Assembly (NCBI RefSeq): GCF_001305295.1
Contig: NZ_LJSI01000028.1
Location: 89,702 to 153,701, forward strand
Length of the DNA: 64,000 nucleotides
Origin: Neptunomonas antarctica
GTDB lineage: Bacteria; Pseudomonadota; Gammaproteobacteria; Pseudomonadales; Balneatricaceae
Reading direction: 5' to 3'
The notes beneath the pieces were generated by a model. The model was not told the origin of the DNA. It made no database searches and saw nothing but the letters and a program-made list of their open reading frames with translations. The stretch's first letter is position 1, and each line of letters opens with the position of its first letter. Shown here in pieces: positions 11,025 through 19,472 of the stretch. The position numbers and the translations under genes are program-made.

Positions 11025-14000
11025 ATAGCATCCCTATCCACTGAAGCACTTATGTATGACTTATCACCCAATATTCGCAAAAAACTCATCGCATCTTGCT
11101 GCTTCATCGGATAACCCAGAAAATAACCCTGAGCGATATCACACCCCTGTTTTTGCAACACATTTAACTGCTCTTCAGACTCAACGCCTTCCGCAACCAC
11201 TTCTAAACCCAGTGAATGAGCCAATGCAATGGTCGCTTTAACAATCATTTCGTCATTAGCATCATGCAACATATCACGAATAAAGCTTCGATCTATTTTC
11301 AACCGACAGGCGCTTAGCTGTCTTAATGCAACCATTGATGAGAAACCGGTACCAAAGTCATCAATCGCGAGCTTTAAGCCTTGATTAACATAGCTTTCTA
11401 ATAATTTGAGTGTATCTTCAGATGCATCCATACAGGCGGATTCGGTAATTTCTACTTCAAAATGATGCAATGCCGTGCCGGAATCTTTTAGTAACGATAG
11501 CAGGTTCTGTATTCCCTCTTCGTTTCGTAATTGAACCGGAGAAAGATTAAAAGAAACCGTTCTGAAATTTAACCCCTGTTCCAGCCACCTCCCCACTTCT
11601 ATGCACACATGCTGGGCAACCCATAAACCAATGCCGTCGATCATCCCGCGCTTTTCAGCAATAGGGATAAATATCATGGGTGAAATCAATCCCTGTTCAG
11701 GATGCAACCATCGGAGCAATGCCTCAAAACCCACCAACTCGCCACTTTCACAATCAAATTGAGGCTGATAGACCATATAAAGCTGCTCAAAAAATCCAGC
11801 ACTACCCAGCATATGCGCTAGTTCTGCATCTCGCTGAACGCGTTCTGTCATTTCTTCCTGATAAAAAACGAAACGAGACCGGCCTAGTTCTTTTGCTCTA
11901 TAAAGAGCAACATCTGCACGTGAAATAAGCTCGTCCACAGGAACGTTATTATCACAAATAACAAGCCCGATACTGGTATTCGTTTTTAACTTAGTCACAG
12001 AAAAGTTAAACGGCTCATTAAAACAATTGATCACTTTTTCTGCCAAAGCAGCGACATCGGAAATATCGTCAATATTGTTTTGTAAAATAGTGAATTCATC
12101 CCCTCCAAAGCGAGCAAAAGTGTCGCTTTCACGAAGAATATTTTTTATACGATGTGCCACTTCAATCAATAAAGAATCACCTGCAGGATGGCCCAGGGTA
12201 TCGTTAATTTCTTTGAAATGATCAAGATCTAACATATGCAAAGCTGAAACCTGCCCCGAACGGCGCCCTTGTAATATTTCGTGTTCAAAGCGGTCAAGAA
12301 AGAGTCGACGGTTGGGCAAACCGGTTAATGGATCATGAAAAGCGAGATATCTGATCTGTTCTTCAACCGCTTTACGATGTGTAATATCATGAAAAGTTAC
12401 AACAGCTCCGATAATCTCTTCATTTTGATATATAGGCGAACTCCAGTATTCCACCGGAAACGAATGCTTATCCTTGCACCATAAAACATCTGTTTCGATC
12501 CGATAGCTTTTGCCATACCGGATCGACATTAACATATGGCATTCTTCTCGTTTTATTGGCGTGCCATCGGCATGCGAGTGATGAATCAACGGGTGGTTTT
12601 GTTTCCCTATCAACTCATCAGGATGGTAACCAAGCATCATCGCGGCGGCGGGGTTGATAAAAGTGGTTATACCTTCTGCATCTAACCCGAAAATACCTTC
12701 ATTACTGTGTTCTAAGAGTAATCGCGAGCGTTGTTCAGCGACTTCTACAGCTTTTTCATAATTAATTCGATCACTAATATTCTTAAAAACCGTGATCATA
12801 TAAGTTGTATCTTCGTAGAAAAACGACCGTGATGAGGCTTCTATTGGAACTTCCTCACCATTTCGTAAACGGTGTGCTGTCTTAAGAGCTTGTGATTTGT
12901 TTTTGATATTACTCTTAATACTGCTCTTGATTTTTTTCCAACGAGATTGCAACGTCGCGAGAGGACAGCTGGGATCCCAGTCATGGATATGTGTTTTATA
13001 AAGTTCAACAGCACTGATAGAAAAATGCTTGATAGCAGCGGCATTTGCATAAATAATTCGAAAATCATCATCCGGTGAAGTACAAATCAACGGATCCAAG
13101 CTATGATCAACCATCGCATTCACTAACGACAACTGCCCACTCATCAATGAATGTTCTGTAATATCCCGACTAACCCCAAGCACACCAAAGCCATCAACTT
13201 CATCAAGATATAAGGGTATTCGAAGAGTATCCAGAAGTACCCGACGGCCATCTGCGTATGTTACCCATTCATCATGACGCTGCGACACTTGACTCTGCAG
13301 CATATCCTTATCGGAACATTGGAGAGCACGCGCAGTAACCTCATCAAATAAATCAACGTCAGTTTTACCTAACAGTACCGCCTCGGGCGCATCACTAAAC
13401 GCTTCAAAAGCTTTATTACATCCCATAAATACAGAGTCGGAATTTTTGAAGTAAATAAGATCTGGGATCGAATCAATTAACGTGCGCAAACGACTTTTTT
13501 CAGCTTGCAACGTTTTCTCAGATAGCCGCTGTTCAGTTATATCCGTTCCTGAAGAAAGAATACCTATACGCTGCCCTTGCTCATCGGTAAGAACACGGTT
13601 GTACCAAAGAATCAGGCGCTCTTCACCCGTACTGGTTAACACCGGTTTTTCAACCTGCTGATTGGGTATTAAATGATTGTTCATCAACCGGCTGTATGCT
13701 GATTGGGCGATTCTCTTTCCACGTTCGGGTAAGAAGTAATCAAACCAATTCAGACCCAGCGCGGCTTCCTGGCTTATCTGAAGTAACTTACAGGCAAAAC
13801 GATTAAGCAGCGTAATATTACCGTCAAGATCCAGTGTGACCATAATCACACCCGCAATATCCAAATAATAATTTGCTCTTTTATGCTCCTGCTCAAGATC
13901 CTCGACAGCAGATGCTCTATCCGCATATTGATACGAACCGGAGGCATGAGACGAGTCACAAAAGGCAGTCATAACAAATTTCAAAGGGATGACAGTGTTA

Positions 14001-14344
14001 TCTGCGCTCTGCTGCTGAGCACTATCGATAACCAGAGCACCAAGAGTCACGACAACACGCTGATATTGACCATTATTATCAATAAAACGAAGAACTAATG
14101 CATCAGGAAAGTCCTGTTCGGATTGCCACTGAGATATGGCATTTTCCCAGAGAAAAATATCTTCTGGATGCATCATTTGTATCAAGAAAAAGGATTTTTC
14201 CCAAAGAACAAATGCATACCCAAGAAAATTTCCGGGTTGTTCTTCAGCCAGATTGAATTGATCACTTTTTAAATCAAAGAATCCTTCTATCACACCTATC
14301 CCATTCATGGACACATGTAAATTTTCAGACGAGCCAAGCTTCAT
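11021..14344 (-). CDS. PAS-GGDEF-EAL cyclic-di-GMP signalling protein
   Basis: Large cytoplasmic protein of 1107 residues with no obvious membrane segment. Several PAS-like sensor modules occupy roughly residues 150-660, including TSTGEERLILWYNRVLTDE and FINPAAAMMLGYHPDELIG. A GGDEF domain follows with intact GGDEF, preceded by RESD five residues earlier, which fits the inhibitory RxxD site. The C-terminal EAL domain has FEALLRW, the DDFGTGFSS loop and VVAEGVES. Both catalytic signatures look complete, so it could make and degrade c-di-GMP, but many such proteins use only one activity. The signal sensed is unknown. Confidence 0.92.
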   Translation of the reverse strand: MKLGSSENLHVSMNGIGVIEGFFDLKSDQFNLAEEQPGNFLGYAFVLWEKSFFLIQMMHPEDIFLWENAISQWQSEQDFPDALVLRFIDNNGQYQRVVVTLGALVIDSAQQQSADNTVIPLKFVMTAFCDSSHASGSYQYADRASAVEDLEQEHKRANYYLDIAGVIMVTLDLDGNITLLNRFACKLLQISQEAALGLNWFDYFLPERGKRIAQSAYSRLMNNHLIPNQQVEKPVLTSTGEERLILWYNRVLTDEQGQRIGILSSGTDITEQRLSEKTLQAEKSRLRTLIDSIPDLIYFKNSDSVFMGCNKAFEAFSDAPEAVLLGKTDVDLFDEVTARALQCSDKDMLQSQVSQRHDEWVTYADGRRVLLDTLRIPLYLDEVDGFGVLGVSRDITEHSLMSGQLSLVNAMVDHSLDPLICTSPDDDFRIIYANAAAIKHFSISAVELYKTHIHDWDPSCPLATLQSRWKKIKSSIKSNIKNKSQALKTAHRLRNGEEVPIEASSRSFFYEDTTYMITVFKNISDRINYEKAVEVAEQRSRLLLEHSNEGIFGLDAEGITTFINPAAAMMLGYHPDELIGKQNHPLIHHSHADGTPIKREECHMLMSIRYGKSYRIETDVLWCKDKHSFPVEYWSSPIYQNEEIIGAVVTFHDITHRKAVEEQIRYLAFHDPLTGLPNRRLFLDRFEHEILQGRRSGQVSALHMLDLDHFKEINDTLGHPAGDSLLIEVAHRIKNILRESDTFARFGGDEFTILQNNIDDISDVAALAEKVINCFNEPFNFSVTKLKTNTSIGLVICDNNVPVDELISRADVALYRAKELGRSRFVFYQEEMTERVQRDAELAHMLGSAGFFEQLYMVYQPQFDCESGELVGFEALLRWLHPEQGLISPMIFIPIAEKRGMIDGIGLWVAQHVCIEVGRWLEQGLNFRTVSFNLSPVQLRNEEGIQNLLSLLKDSGTALHHFEVEITESACMDASEDTLKLLESYVNQGLKLAIDDFGTGFSSMVALRQLSACRLKIDRSFIRDMLHDANDEMIVKATIALAHSLGLEVVAEGVESEEQLNVLQKQGCDIAQGYFLGYPMKQQDAMSFLRILGDKSYISASVDRDAI

Positions 14345-14483
14345 TAAAAACTCTTTTATATTTATTAAAATGGAATATAACTAAAGCCATACAATGACCC
14401 TATTATTTTTTGATTATAACACTCATCAATATTATGAGCATTTTTTAGCGAAAGTTTTTAGATAGCGGCAGCTTGAAAAGCCT

Positions 14484-14532
14484 AAAAAAAGAAGAAGCAA
14501 CAACTAAACTGCAGATAATTTTAGTTGTTGCT
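14484..14532 (-). terminator. Terminator of the ornithine/lysine decarboxylase gene
   Basis: Perfect 13-bp arms AGCAACAACTAAA (14496-14508) and its complement (14520-14532) with an 11-base loop. Read on the minus strand the stem is followed by a T-rich tract whose last seven Ts correspond to 14484-14490. It lies just beyond the stop at 14545. Confidence 0.82.
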
Positions 14533-14544
14533 ATAGCAGTACGT

Positions 14545-15702
14545 TTAGATGAAATATGTCTTTAACGGTGGGAACCCGTTAAATTCTACAGAGCAGTAAC
14601 TACTGGTATAAGCGCCGGTAGACATCCAATACAGCCGATCACCGATGTTCAGAGACAGCGGCAATTCGTATTTATGATTTTCATACATAATATCCATACT
14701 GTCACAGGTAGGGCCAGCTAAAACAACCGCTTCCTCTTCGCCTTCATGCTCAGTATAGATAGGGTATTTAATGCACTCATCCAGTGTTTCAATAAGCCCG
14801 TTAAATTTACCCACATCCATATAAACCCAACGCTCTAAAGCAGTTTGAGACTTTCTTGAAATAAGCACAATCTCCGACACCATAACACCAGAGTCACCTA
14901 ACAAAGAGCGACCCGGTTCAAGAATGATTTCGGGTACCATGTCTGGAAAGTCTTCCGTTAGGTAACGAGTAATTTCTTCGGCATAGGTACTAAATTCATT
15001 AGTTTTCTGAATATATTGCGCAGGGAAGCCACCTCCCATATTGATCATTCTCAGTGCAATACCATGCTCATTATAGAGTCGCTCAAAAACCACTTTTACT
15101 TTTGCAATCGCACCATCCCATGAGTCGATTTCGCGCTGCTGCGAGCCCACATGAAAAGATACACCGTAAGGATCAAGACCTAACTCTTTTGACAGAGCGG
15201 CCAACTCTATAGCCATTTCAGGACTACAGCCAAACTTACGTGATAACGGCCAATCAGCGCCTTCCGAACCTTCTGTTAAGATCCTGATATAAACCCGTGA
15301 ACCCGGCGCAAGCTCTGCGATATTACGGACATCTGCTTCCGAATCCGTCGCAAATAACCGCACCCCTTTATCATAAAAATAGGCAATATCTTTACGCTTT
15401 TTAATAGTGTTTCCATAGCTGCAACGGTCAGGTGAAACATTACACTTCAGAACACGATCTAGTTCATAGATCGAGGCAATATCAAAGTTGGAGCCTAGCT
15501 CAGCTAACAAACTAAGAACTTCTTCAGCCGGGTTAGCTTTAACGGCGTAATAGATACGCGCGTAATCAAATCCCTGCTCAAGTTCTAAATACTTTTCACG
15601 TACTGTATTTAAATCGATAACAATAAATGGAGTTTCTTTATTGTCGGAAAACGCTTTGATATGACTCCACTTTTCAGGAGATAATTGTTCTGGATGTTTC
15701 AC
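14545..15702 (-). CDS. Type III PLP-dependent ornithine/lysine decarboxylase
   Basis: Fold-III (alanine-racemase-like) decarboxylase that makes putrescine and perhaps cadaverine. The PLP lysine is in YYAVKANP and the phosphate-binding glycines are in GGGFPAQY. EPGRSLLG and the catalytic cysteine block GPTCDSMDIMYE are also present. The closest relative I recall is Pseudomonas SpeC of 387 residues. I place the start at GTG 15702 (385 residues): GAGGTG lies 9 bases before it, and the length before SPEKWSHIKAF then matches SpeC. An ATG at 15756 would add 18 residues, but it has no ribosome site and is buried in a hairpin. Confidence 0.9.
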   Translation of the reverse strand: MKHPEQLSPEKWSHIKAFSDNKETPFIVIDLNTVREKYLELEQGFDYARIYYAVKANPAEEVLSLLAELGSNFDIASIYELDRVLKCNVSPDRCSYGNTIKKRKDIAYFYDKGVRLFATDSEADVRNIAELAPGSRVYIRILTEGSEGADWPLSRKFGCSPEMAIELAALSKELGLDPYGVSFHVGSQQREIDSWDGAIAKVKVVFERLYNEHGIALRMINMGGGFPAQYIQKTNEFSTYAEEITRYLTEDFPDMVPEIILEPGRSLLGDSGVMVSEIVLISRKSQTALERWVYMDVGKFNGLIETLDECIKYPIYTEHEGEEEAVVLAGPTCDSMDIMYENHKYELPLSLNIGDRLYWMSTGAYTSSYCSVEFNGFPPLKTYFI

Positions 15703-15730
15703 TACTTCCGGCACCTCACCATCTATTTTC

Positions 15731-15777
15731 TTAGGGGTTATATGAAAACAGCCCATAATGTATAACCATTATGGGCT
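15731..15777 (-). promoter_or_regulatory. Leader hairpin and 12-codon upstream ORF before the decarboxylase gene
   Basis: Arms 15750-15760 and 15767-15777 are perfectly complementary over 11 bases (core GCCCATAATG / CATTATGGGC) with a 6-base loop. The ATG at 15756 sits in the 3' arm of the transcript. Another ATG, at 15769 in the 5' arm, opens a 12-codon frame MVIHYGLFSYNP ending at TAA 15731, in a different frame from the enzyme. The hairpin and the short ORF precede the likely real start at 15702. A second palindrome, CCAGATCTGG, lies further upstream near 15799-15808. Control by polyamine or ornithine is an inference. Confidence 0.45.
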
Positions 15778-15862
15778 AGCTTTTCGCTTAAATCATACCA
15801 GATCTGGATCTGGCAATTCGGCGAGTATAAATTAATTTTTTACGATAGCAATAGTGTAAAAA

Positions 15863-16465
15863 TTAAATACCACCTCCATGCGTCACAACCCGTTCTATCT
15901 CTGCAAAGGACTTGGCTTCATACATTATTTCAAAGCCGACTTTCAGTTTTCGCGAAAGATCGCTTGCTGAGATAATACCGCGAATACGCTTAACCTGAGC
16001 AAGGCTTTCATCGATGACGACTATGTGCTGCTCTCCCGAATCTTTCAGCGTTAACATCATATCACCTATTTGTGCATGCTTTAGCTGCTCATAGGTTAAC
16101 GCCAGTAATTGTTCTTTAGCAATCATGACATGTTTTACCAACACATATTCTCTTGGCAAGCCATGTGTTTGCATATAAGACATAACACTACTGCCCATGA
16201 TATCCCGGGCAGTTACCACACCACTAAATAAGCTATCAGCACCTGTAGCAAAAAGTAAACGTACATGCTGACTTTTCATCCATTCAAGTGCTTCATCTAC
16301 CTGTGTTTCTTGTGATATAGAGACAGGTGCAACTTTTAGGAAATCAGTCATGACATCTATAGCAGGACTGTTCAGGCTGATTGGATTCTGAAGCTGCTCA
16401 GGTGAAAGCAGATGATTTACATCTGAAATTTCTTGTAACCGAATATGACGAAAGGTCTGAAACAT
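15863..16465 (-). CDS. CBS-domain pair protein
   Basis: Cytoplasmic protein of 200 residues with two CBS modules. The first has VDEALEWMKSQHVRLLFATG and FSGVVTARDIMG. The second has IGDMMLTLKDSGEQHIVVID and IRGIISASDLSRKL. CBS pairs usually bind adenine nucleotides and regulate a partner; none is fused here. ATG 16465 is preceded by AAAGGAGGT at 5 bases, an almost perfect ribosome site, so the longer frame from 16525 is not needed. It stands alone between the decarboxylase and phzF on the same strand. The partner is unknown. Confidence 0.85.
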   Translation of the reverse strand: MFQTFRHIRLQEISDVNHLLSPEQLQNPISLNSPAIDVMTDFLKVAPVSISQETQVDEALEWMKSQHVRLLFATGADSLFSGVVTARDIMGSSVMSYMQTHGLPREYVLVKHVMIAKEQLLALTYEQLKHAQIGDMMLTLKDSGEQHIVVIDESLAQVKRIRGIISASDLSRKLKVGFEIMYEAKSFAEIERVVTHGGGI

Positions 16466-16565
16466 CGCCAACCTCCTTTCTGCTATGGTTAGAGTATGGA
16501 GCTTGTTATCTATGTAATGCTTCATAACAGAATAGTCAGATTTTCAAGAAAGATCACCCTTTTCC

Positions 16566-17510
16566 TTATGAAAAATAAAACGCTCCCTTAGACATCAGAA
16601 CAGCACTACCAAATACTTCAACTGAACGCACACCCTCATTCCCGGCTGTCACATACGTGCCGATAATACTAGGCCTTCCCATCTCCTGACCCTGCTCAAT
16701 CATCCATCCTTGAGGGATCACCTGTTTACTCCGCAATGCAAGCCCACCCACTAATGCTGCCGCCGCACTTCCTGTAGCGGGATCTTCATCAATCCCTGCC
16801 GAGGGCGCAAACATCCGCATGCGGATATCGGCACTTTGCTGACTAAAACTATAAATACAAAGATCAGAAACATCTGCCGCCCCCAAAAGTCTCTTCCACA
16901 ATGACGAATCAAGCACGGCCTGAGAAACAGCCTCTACATCAATCAGTTCAACAAACTGATATGGCACACCGCAACTGGCAATATACGGTATGGATGCTAT
17001 TTGCTGTGGTTCAAGTTGAAGCAAACCTGCAGCATCTGCTATCGTCAGTTCACTCTCAGCCTGTGTTGGCAAAACAGCGGTCGTAAAACGAGCCAGGCAC
17101 TGTCCGTTCGCATGTTCGATAAATACCACAGGGACTGGCCCTACCTGCTCATCTAATATGAGTGCCGGGGCACCTTCACTTTCTTCCTGAGCGGCGTCTA
17201 ACCAGCCTAATTTTTTAATCAGCAGCGCCGTGCCTATCGTTGGATGTCCTGCAAATGGAATCTCTCCTTTAGGCATAAAGATACGGATTGTCCATCGCTT
17301 AGGGCCTGTTTGTTTCGTGATGAATACGGTTTCAGATAAATTTAGCTCTGCAGCAATCCGCTGCATTTGCATCTCTGATAAATGCCCTGCATCGGTAAAT
17401 ACGGCCAACGGATTACCACCAAAAGGCGTATCGGTAAAAACATCGAGCGTGTAATACGAAAAAGGTTTATTTGCCTGATAATTATTCTCTGGGAGGCTAT
17501 AAAGCTCCAT
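16566..17510 (-). CDS. PhzF family isomerase
   Basis: Protein of 314 residues with the two-lobed diaminopimelate-epimerase-like fold. Signatures are DVFTDTPFGGNPLAVF near the N-terminus, LNLSETVF with the conserved glutamate, PFAGHPTIGTA, and DEDPATGSAAAALVGGL. The named relative PhzF isomerises a phenazine precursor, but no phenazine genes are present, so the substrate is unknown. GGAAGGAGT lies 5 bases before the ATG. It directly follows a DUF1127 gene with a 3-base gap and faces a MocR regulator across a repeat-rich promoter, which suggests a small PLP- or amine-responsive unit. Confidence 0.92.
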   Translation of the reverse strand: MELYSLPENNYQANKPFSYYTLDVFTDTPFGGNPLAVFTDAGHLSEMQMQRIAAELNLSETVFITKQTGPKRWTIRIFMPKGEIPFAGHPTIGTALLIKKLGWLDAAQEESEGAPALILDEQVGPVPVVFIEHANGQCLARFTTAVLPTQAESELTIADAAGLLQLEPQQIASIPYIASCGVPYQFVELIDVEAVSQAVLDSSLWKRLLGAADVSDLCIYSFSQQSADIRMRMFAPSAGIDEDPATGSAAAALVGGLALRSKQVIPQGWMIEQGQEMGRPSIIGTYVTAGNEGVRSVEVFGSAVLMSKGAFYFS

Positions 17511-17513
17511 TTT

Positions 17514-17684
17514 CTACTCCTTCCAAAAAGGCTTTTCAGCTTCGAGTATGGCGTCCGCCCGACTAATACCTATATCTTTCAATGCGTGCTGCTCCAGCCT
17601 CAATAACTGTCGACGACTCCGTTGGCGTTGCTGCAATAACCCCAGATGGCTCAAAAGACGTCTGAAAAATTCAATAATAATCAT
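17514..17684 (-). CDS. DUF1127 small protein
   Basis: Protein of 56 residues, rich in Arg and Leu. The C-terminal half ALKDIGISRADAILEAEKPF has the conserved DIG.SR.DA...A.KPFW pattern of DUF1127 (YjiS-like). In other bacteria, small DUF1127 proteins have been linked to RNA binding and to phosphate or carbon metabolism. ATG 17684 was chosen because a nearby ATG at 17689 hits a stop after two codons. It is first in the operon with phzF, and its stop lies within the phzF ribosome-site region. Confidence 0.85.
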   Translation of the reverse strand: MIIIEFFRRLLSHLGLLQQRQRSRRQLLRLEQHALKDIGISRADAILEAEKPFWKE

Positions 17685-17806
17685 CCCATGCTCTCCTGTT
17701 GCTTATCACCAGAGACCCTAGTGTTGCTGTGAGATATGTTATGACTTACACTAAAACCATTACAGATTCAGAATTAAATTTTTACAACCGATACAGATTT
17801 TCAATA

Positions 17807-17846
17807 CAGATATCTGTCATGCTAAATATCACCGCATCTGTCATGC
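17807..17846. promoter_or_regulatory. Probable MocR operator cluster
   Basis: The region between the DUF1127-phzF pair and the MocR gene holds the 12-bp palindrome ACAGATATCTGT (17807-17818). It also holds two copies of ATCTGTCATGC, at 17812-17822 and 17836-17846, 24 bases apart. Further ACAGAT half-sites occur upstream, near 17762 and 17793. Direct plus inverted copies in a divergent promoter are usual for MocR regulators. Confidence 0.55.
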
Positions 17847-17904
17847 AGCCCTCTAGAAGCGACGGATATAAGCGACAGAGTCAAACCGTGAAGGGTCATC
17901 TGAC

Positions 17905-19329
17905 ATGAAGCTTTATGAGCAAGTTGCGCACAGTATTGCAGAACGAATAGAACAATCATTTTATCAGACGGGGGAAAAACTCCCGTCTATTCGCAGCTTA
18001 AGCCTCACGCATGAAGTCAGCATCTCTACTGCGCAGGAGGCATACCGCTTACTTGAGGACCAAGGCTGGGCAGAATCCCGACCTAAATCCGGCTTCTATG
18101 TTATTAACAAACAGAAAGCGCCACAACATCTGCCTGATCTCTCACGACCAATACAAAAACCCATCGAAATATCCCAATGGGAAGAAGTCTTAAACCTTTT
18201 ATGCGCCAGCACGACATCAGATATCGTACAATTGAGTCGCGCCATTCCTGATTTAGAAGCACCGACCCTAAAGCCATTAACCCGTATTATGTCCGACCTG
18301 AACAAACACGCTCAGGCAAGCATGCTTTCATATGAAAGCCTCAGGGGTGCTGACAGTTTACGTTTACAGATTGCACGCTTAATGGTGGATTCTGGTTGCC
18401 GACTCCATCCTGACGATATCATTATCACCACGGGTTGCCAGGAAGCACTCTCTGCCAGCCTGCGGGCTATTACACAACCCGGCGATATAGTGGCGGTGGA
18501 CTCCCCCAGTTTTTATGGCTCGATGCAGGCAATAAAAGCTCATGGTTTAAAAGCGATTGAAATCCCGACACATCCAGAAACGGGTATCAGTCTGGAAGCA
18601 CTGGAACTGGCCTTAGAACAGTGGCCTATTAAAGCCATTCAATTAACCCCGACCTGCAACAACCCGCTGGGTTACACCATGCCTGTTGAGCATAAAAAGC
18701 GTTTATTAGAACTCACGTCGCGCTATGACTTGCCCATTATTGAAGATGATATTTATGGTGACCTGTCATATATATCCCCGCGGCCACCCTCTATAAAATC
18801 ATTCGATACACAAGGCCGTGTTTTGCTCTGCTCTTCCTTTTCCAAAACTCTCGCGCCTGGCCTTCGTATCGGATGGGTTGCCCCTGGCCGCTATGTGAAT
18901 CTCGTCATGCATATGAAATATGTAGTCACTGCGAGTACTTCCACCTTGCCCCAGCATGCTATTGCTGAATTTATCGCGCAGGGAGGTTACGAACGTCACA
19001 TCCGAAAAATGCGCGCCCAATACCATCAAAGCCGCGATGTAATGATTGGATGGGTTGAAAAATACTTCCCTGTCGGCACTAAAATCAGCTATCCACAAGG
19101 CGGCTTCGTGTTATGGGTCGAACTTTCTGATGAGATAGATACAGTAATACTAAACGAGCGGACCATGCGCCAAAACGTAAGCATCGCACCAGGGATGTTA
19201 TTTTCCGGTTCAGGTAAATACAGTAACTGCATGCGCCTCAACTTTACTGACAAGCCGTCGGTTAAAAATGAAAATGCGATAAAAACCGTAGGGAACATGG
19301 TCTCCAAAATGCTCACTGATCTACTTTAG
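17905..19329 (+). CDS. MocR/GntR-type regulator with aminotransferase-like domain
   Basis: Transcription regulator of 474 residues. The N-terminal GntR winged helix (about 1-70) contains GEKLPSIRSLSLTHEVSIST. The rest is a fold-I aminotransferase domain with TPTCNNPLGY, the aspartate motif in EDDIYGDL, and the PLP lysine in SSFSKTLAPGLRIGW. Such proteins sense PLP or an amino-compound adduct and usually control the divergent gene. Here that would be the DUF1127-phzF operon, across the operator-like repeats at 17807-17846. The effector is unknown. Confidence 0.92.
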   Translation: MKLYEQVAHSIAERIEQSFYQTGEKLPSIRSLSLTHEVSISTAQEAYRLLEDQGWAESRPKSGFYVINKQKAPQHLPDLSRPIQKPIEISQWEEVLNLLCASTTSDIVQLSRAIPDLEAPTLKPLTRIMSDLNKHAQASMLSYESLRGADSLRLQIARLMVDSGCRLHPDDIIITTGCQEALSASLRAITQPGDIVAVDSPSFYGSMQAIKAHGLKAIEIPTHPETGISLEALELALEQWPIKAIQLTPTCNNPLGYTMPVEHKKRLLELTSRYDLPIIEDDIYGDLSYISPRPPSIKSFDTQGRVLLCSSFSKTLAPGLRIGWVAPGRYVNLVMHMKYVVTASTSTLPQHAIAEFIAQGGYERHIRKMRAQYHQSRDVMIGWVEKYFPVGTKISYPQGGFVLWVELSDEIDTVILNERTMRQNVSIAPGMLFSGSGKYSNCMRLNFTDKPSVKNENAIKTVGNMVSKMLTDLL

Positions 19330-19434
19330 AACAAGGAGTATATTAACGGACACCTCCAGTACAGAGCAAAGGATGCTGTTTTATAAGCTCATTACTGACA
19401 CCAATAATGTCTGACCGCGTGTATCACACAAAAT

Positions 19435-19456
19435 GCAGGGGCATCGCTGCCCCTGC
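19435..19456 (-). terminator. Terminator of the glc operon
   Basis: GCAGGGGCA (19435-19443) and TGCCCCTGC (19448-19456) form a perfect GC-rich 9-bp stem with a 4-base loop. On the minus strand ATTTT follows. It lies just beyond the glcF stop and between convergent genes. Confidence 0.75.
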
Positions 19457-19472
19457 TACTCCCCTTCACTGA

